DNA of 64,000 nt from Comamonadaceae bacterium (lineage in GTDB: Bacteria; Pseudomonadota; Gammaproteobacteria; Burkholderiales; Burkholderiaceae_C): the NCBI GenBank assembly GCA_013297925.1, contig JAAFJC010000005.1, forward strand, positions 1 through 64,000, read 5' to 3'. The position numbers and the translations under genes were made by a program. Shown in pieces: positions 61,878 to 64,000 of this stretch (positions are counted from its first letter, which is position 1; each line of letters begins with the position of its first letter). The notes beneath the pieces were generated by a model, which searched no databases, had not been told where the DNA came from, and saw only the letters and a list, made by a program, of their open reading frames with translations.

Positions 61878-62354
61878 TTATTTTTTCTGCCAGAAACTGC
61901 TGTGCAGCTCACCGATCTCTGGCTCGACTTCGCTCACAGGGCCGATCACTTCAATGGCTTTTTGGCCATGACTGAAAACCACTCGGCACGGTAGATTCAA
62001 TGTCGGGTTTTCCGGATGGCTCCCTGTGAAAGCCAGTAGGCACGCTTCGGTCATGCCATAAACCACGCGGCCAATATTCGCCCAATAGAAAGTGCCGGCG
62101 CACATGGCGCAGGGCTCGACGGTGGTGACCATCGTGCATTGCCACAGATAATCAGCGCTGTATTTTTCAGCCGCCGCGCGAATGAGCGTGGCTTCTGCAT
62201 GGTTGACCGTATTGATATTGCCTTGGCGCATCAAAACGGTTTCGCCATCAGGCGCAATCAACACCGCGCCAAAAGGATGGTGCCCCGAGCTCATCGCCTC
62301 CCGAGCAACTTCGTTGGCTTCACGCAATGCAGCGACGACTTGGTTTGGATTCAT
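61878..62354 (-). CDS. Nucleoside/base deaminase (CMP/dCMP-type zinc fold, guanine deaminase-like)
   Basis: This 158-residue protein has the zinc motifs NHAEATLIRAAAEKY (His and catalytic Glu) and TVEPCAMCAGTFYWANIGRVVYGM (two cysteines). It belongs to the cytidine deaminase-like fold; the ANIGRVVYG ending and SGHHPFGAVLIAP start resemble guanine deaminases and tRNA adenosine deaminases. The 3' neighbours upstream on the same strand encode an ABC importer, so it may act on an imported base or pterin. Substrate uncertain. Confidence 0.85.
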   Translation of the reverse strand: MNPNQVVAALREANEVAREAMSSGHHPFGAVLIAPDGETVLMRQGNINTVNHAEATLIRAAAEKYSADYLWQCTMVTTVEPCAMCAGTFYWANIGRVVYGMTEACLLAFTGSHPENPTLNLPCRVVFSHGQKAIEVIGPVSEVEPEIGELHSSFWQKK

Positions 62355-62384
62355 ATCAGTGATTCTGCGAACCGCACGACACGT

Positions 62385-63152
62385 TTACGTGTTTTGAGAA
62401 CCACGGTGAGCCCAAGCCGTGGTGTGCTTCTCGATGTAAGAGAAGAACTCATACATCGCCATGGCCATCACGCTGATCAGCACCAAGCCAGCAAACGCGA
62501 GCGGCAGGCGCTGCTGGCTGCCAGCGGTTTGCATGAGCGAGCCAATACCGGAATCGCCAGCCGTCATCTCAGCGAGCACTGTGCCGACGAACGCCAAAGT
62601 GATCGCCACTTTGAGCGAGCCGTAGAAATACGGCATGCAGCGAGGCAGGCCGATCTTCGTCAAAATATCCCAGCGCTTCGCACCGAGCACGCGCAGCACA
62701 TCTTCGAGCTCGGGCTCCAGTGTGGCTAAACCCGTTGCGATATTCACCGTGATGGGAAAGAAGCAAATCAAAAAGGCTGTGAGCACACCTGGCACCACGC
62801 CGATGCCAAACCAGACCACCAAGATCGGGACAATCGCCGCTTTAGGCACAGCGTTGAAGCCCACCATCAGCGGATAAAGCGCAGCATAGGCCATGCGTGA
62901 TGAGCCGACGATGAAGCCAAGCAACACGCCCACCACAATCGCAATCGCAAAGCCCACCATCGTGACCCAGAAGGTCTGCCACGCGGCTTTGAGCAAAGGC
63001 TCTTTGAATTGCACAAACTCTTTGGCAATCTGCAAAGGGCTGGGGAAAATGAATTCAGGGATTTTGAACAGCGTGACGATAAGCTGCCAGAGCAGCAACA
63101 TCACAATCAAAACGGCGACAGGTGCAATACGCTCAAAATTTTTATTCATCAT
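62385..63152 (-). CDS. NitT/TauT-family ABC transporter permease
   Basis: This 255-residue protein has six hydrophobic segments and the permease EAA-like loop VLRVLGAKRWDILTKIGLPRCMPYFYGSLK. The pattern GLGFIVGSSRMAYAALYPLMVGFNAVPKAAIVPILVVWFGIG is typical of SsuC/TauC/ThiX relatives. It forms the membrane channel with the ATPase gene 11 bp upstream; a binding protein probably lies beyond the right edge. Substrates in the family include sulfonates, nitrate and thiamine precursors. Confidence 0.9.
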   Translation of the reverse strand: MMNKNFERIAPVAVLIVMLLLWQLIVTLFKIPEFIFPSPLQIAKEFVQFKEPLLKAAWQTFWVTMVGFAIAIVVGVLLGFIVGSSRMAYAALYPLMVGFNAVPKAAIVPILVVWFGIGVVPGVLTAFLICFFPITVNIATGLATLEPELEDVLRVLGAKRWDILTKIGLPRCMPYFYGSLKVAITLAFVGTVLAEMTAGDSGIGSLMQTAGSQQRLPLAFAGLVLISVMAMAMYEFFSYIEKHTTAWAHRGSQNT

Positions 63153-63163
63153 GTATCTCCCGA

Positions 63164-63994
63164 TCAGTTAGGCGTCACAGCTGTGGTTTTACGGATGGCA
63201 CCAATGTGCCCGCGCAGCTCTTGCACAATCGCAGTGAATTCAGGCGTGTAGGTGACATCCAAATCACGCGGGCGCGGCAGATCAATATTGCGCTCCACAA
63301 TAAAACGACCCGGGCTCTTGCTCATGCAGTAAACGCGATCCGCGAGGAAGACACTCTCGCGCAGATCGTGCGTGACCAAGATCACATTGAACTTTTGCGC
63401 GGCATGCAAATCGCGCAGCGCACACCACAGCTCCTCGCGGGTGAAGGCATCCAGCGCACCAAAAGGCTCATCGAGTAGAAGCATCTTGGGCTCATGAATC
63501 AACGCACGACAAATCGAGGCACGCTGCTGCATACCGCCTGAGAGCTGCCAAGGATACTGACGCTCATAGCCGCCCAAACCTACGGATTGCAAAAGCTTGG
63601 CCGCGCGCTCTTCATACTCTTTGCGCTTGGCTTTGAAATTGCTGCGATAGGGCTCGACGATCTCCAGCGGCAAGAGCACGTTATCCAGGGTGGTGCGCCA
63701 AGGCAAGAGGCTTGGCGCTTGGAAGGCCATGCCTGAAATCTTCAAAGGACCAGTGACGGGCGTGTTGTCCACATGGATCGTGCCCTTGGTGGGCATGCGC
63801 AGACCCGTGGTGAGTTTCATGAAGGTGGATTTGCCGCAGCCCGATGGCCCGACGATGGCGATGAATTCTCCTTGCGTCATTTGCAAAGAAATATCTTCCA
63901 CCGCATACTGCCCTTTGGCAAGCAGCTCATCGTTGTAAGCAAGCCAGACGTTTTGGAAATCAACAAAAGGGCGTGGGGCGGTGGTGGAAGTCAT
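63164..63994 (-). CDS. NitT/TauT-family ABC transporter ATP-binding protein
   Basis: This 276-residue protein has Walker A VGPSGCGKST, Q-loop MAFQAPSLLPWRTTLDNVLLPLEI, signature LSGGMQQRASICRALIHEP, Walker B MLLLDEPFGALD and H-loop LVTHDLRESVFL. The AFQAPSLLPWRT and VFLADRV patterns are typical of SsuB/TauB-type ATPases. The ATG at 63994 lies 6 bp from the window end. The permease and deaminase genes follow on the same strand and form an operon. Confidence 0.93.
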   Translation of the reverse strand: MTSTTAPRPFVDFQNVWLAYNDELLAKGQYAVEDISLQMTQGEFIAIVGPSGCGKSTFMKLTTGLRMPTKGTIHVDNTPVTGPLKISGMAFQAPSLLPWRTTLDNVLLPLEIVEPYRSNFKAKRKEYEERAAKLLQSVGLGGYERQYPWQLSGGMQQRASICRALIHEPKMLLLDEPFGALDAFTREELWCALRDLHAAQKFNVILVTHDLRESVFLADRVYCMSKSPGRFIVERNIDLPRPRDLDVTYTPEFTAIVQELRGHIGAIRKTTAVTPN

Positions 63995-64000
63995 TTTATG

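Noticed and set aside
62380..62394. Short palindrome ACACG-TTTA-CGTGT between the permease and deaminase genes
   Set aside because: It overlaps the permease stop codon, is short, and lies inside a co-directional operon; probably chance.

Overview
The window looks like a chromosomal segment of a betaproteobacterium of the order Burkholderiales, most likely family Comamonadaceae. This is an inference from gene content (fused isobutyryl-CoA mutase, sdhCDAB-sdhE-gltA order, persulfide dioxygenase-rhodanese fusion, FeS-type photolyase, MidA, Uup) and from dispersed short repeats of a style I associate with that family. Almost all of it is ordinary, densely packed chromosomal coding sequence. No prophage, integrase, transposase or CRISPR array is visible.

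Layout. 0-9.7 kb, all on the minus strand: a polyamine block with agmatinase, gamma-glutamylputrescine oxidase, a 6-phosphogluconate dehydrogenase, PuuD, PuuA, a putrescine-type class III aminotransferase and the PotF/PotG uptake genes (PotG cut by the left edge). It would convert agmatine to putrescine and carry putrescine carbon and nitrogen to GABA; no puuC-type aldehyde dehydrogenase is present here. 10-14.2 kb: Uup, a conserved hypothetical protein, and a low-GC pair (small HTH protein plus a protein with a HEPN-like R-x5-H motif). 14.2-17.6 kb: icmF with a perfect palindrome upstream. 17.7-20.5 kb: a divergent sulfide/persulfide unit (CstR-like repressor, persulfide dioxygenase-rhodanese, two YeeE/YedE membrane proteins) around one palindromic operator. 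20.5-28.2 kb: Rieske protein, HAD phosphatase, DNA alkylation repair (Ada-AlkA fusion, Ogt), EamA exporter, a PLP enzyme, FolK and an FeS photolyase. 28.5-33 kb: VWA-DUF58-MoxR cluster and an HtrA-like protease. 33-38.4 kb: succinate dehydrogenase and citrate synthase operon. 38.5-40.8 kb: GNAT, CorC-like protein, then tRNA-Ala, tRNA-Glu and tRNA-Asp. 40.8-45.3 kb: minus-strand operon ttcA, lipoprotein, deacetylase, histidine phosphatase, PLP enzyme. 45.4-49.2 kb: tandem 7TM sensors with degenerate GGDEF domains. 49.2-52.7 kb: FolB, FolM-like SDR, MidA, cupin, DUF2905, Dcd. 52.7-55.2 kb: a low-GC accessory patch (OLD-type ATPase/TOPRIM protein and a ParE/antitoxin pair). 55.2-61.8 kb: ornithine cyclodeaminase-like protein, SDR, phosphomannomutase, WaaA and an acyl-CoA synthetase. 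61.9-64 kb: nucleoside deaminase and a NitT/TauT-type ABC transporter.

The most unusual feature is the density of dispersed small repeats. Family C (about 48 bp; GCTAT-n7-RTAGC, then GCGCA, then ATGCCGGC) occurs at least 13 times. Eight copies lie in-frame inside conserved genes, one forms the C-terminal end of AlkA, one encodes most of a lipoprotein signal peptide, and one supplies the last codons, stop codon and Shine-Dalgarno site at a gene junction. Family B (CCGTTCG...TTGTCGAAG palindromes, REP-like) lies in-frame in icmF and the DUF58 gene and between two other genes. Family A (CCGGACGCAG...CTGCGTCCGG, 110-175 bp) sits in four intergenic gaps, including inside the sdh operon. Two single elements of about 265-270 bp with perfect 17-18 bp terminal inverted repeats look like MITEs. 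All coordinates and motif statements come from reading the sequence; family names rest on remembered motifs, not on searches.
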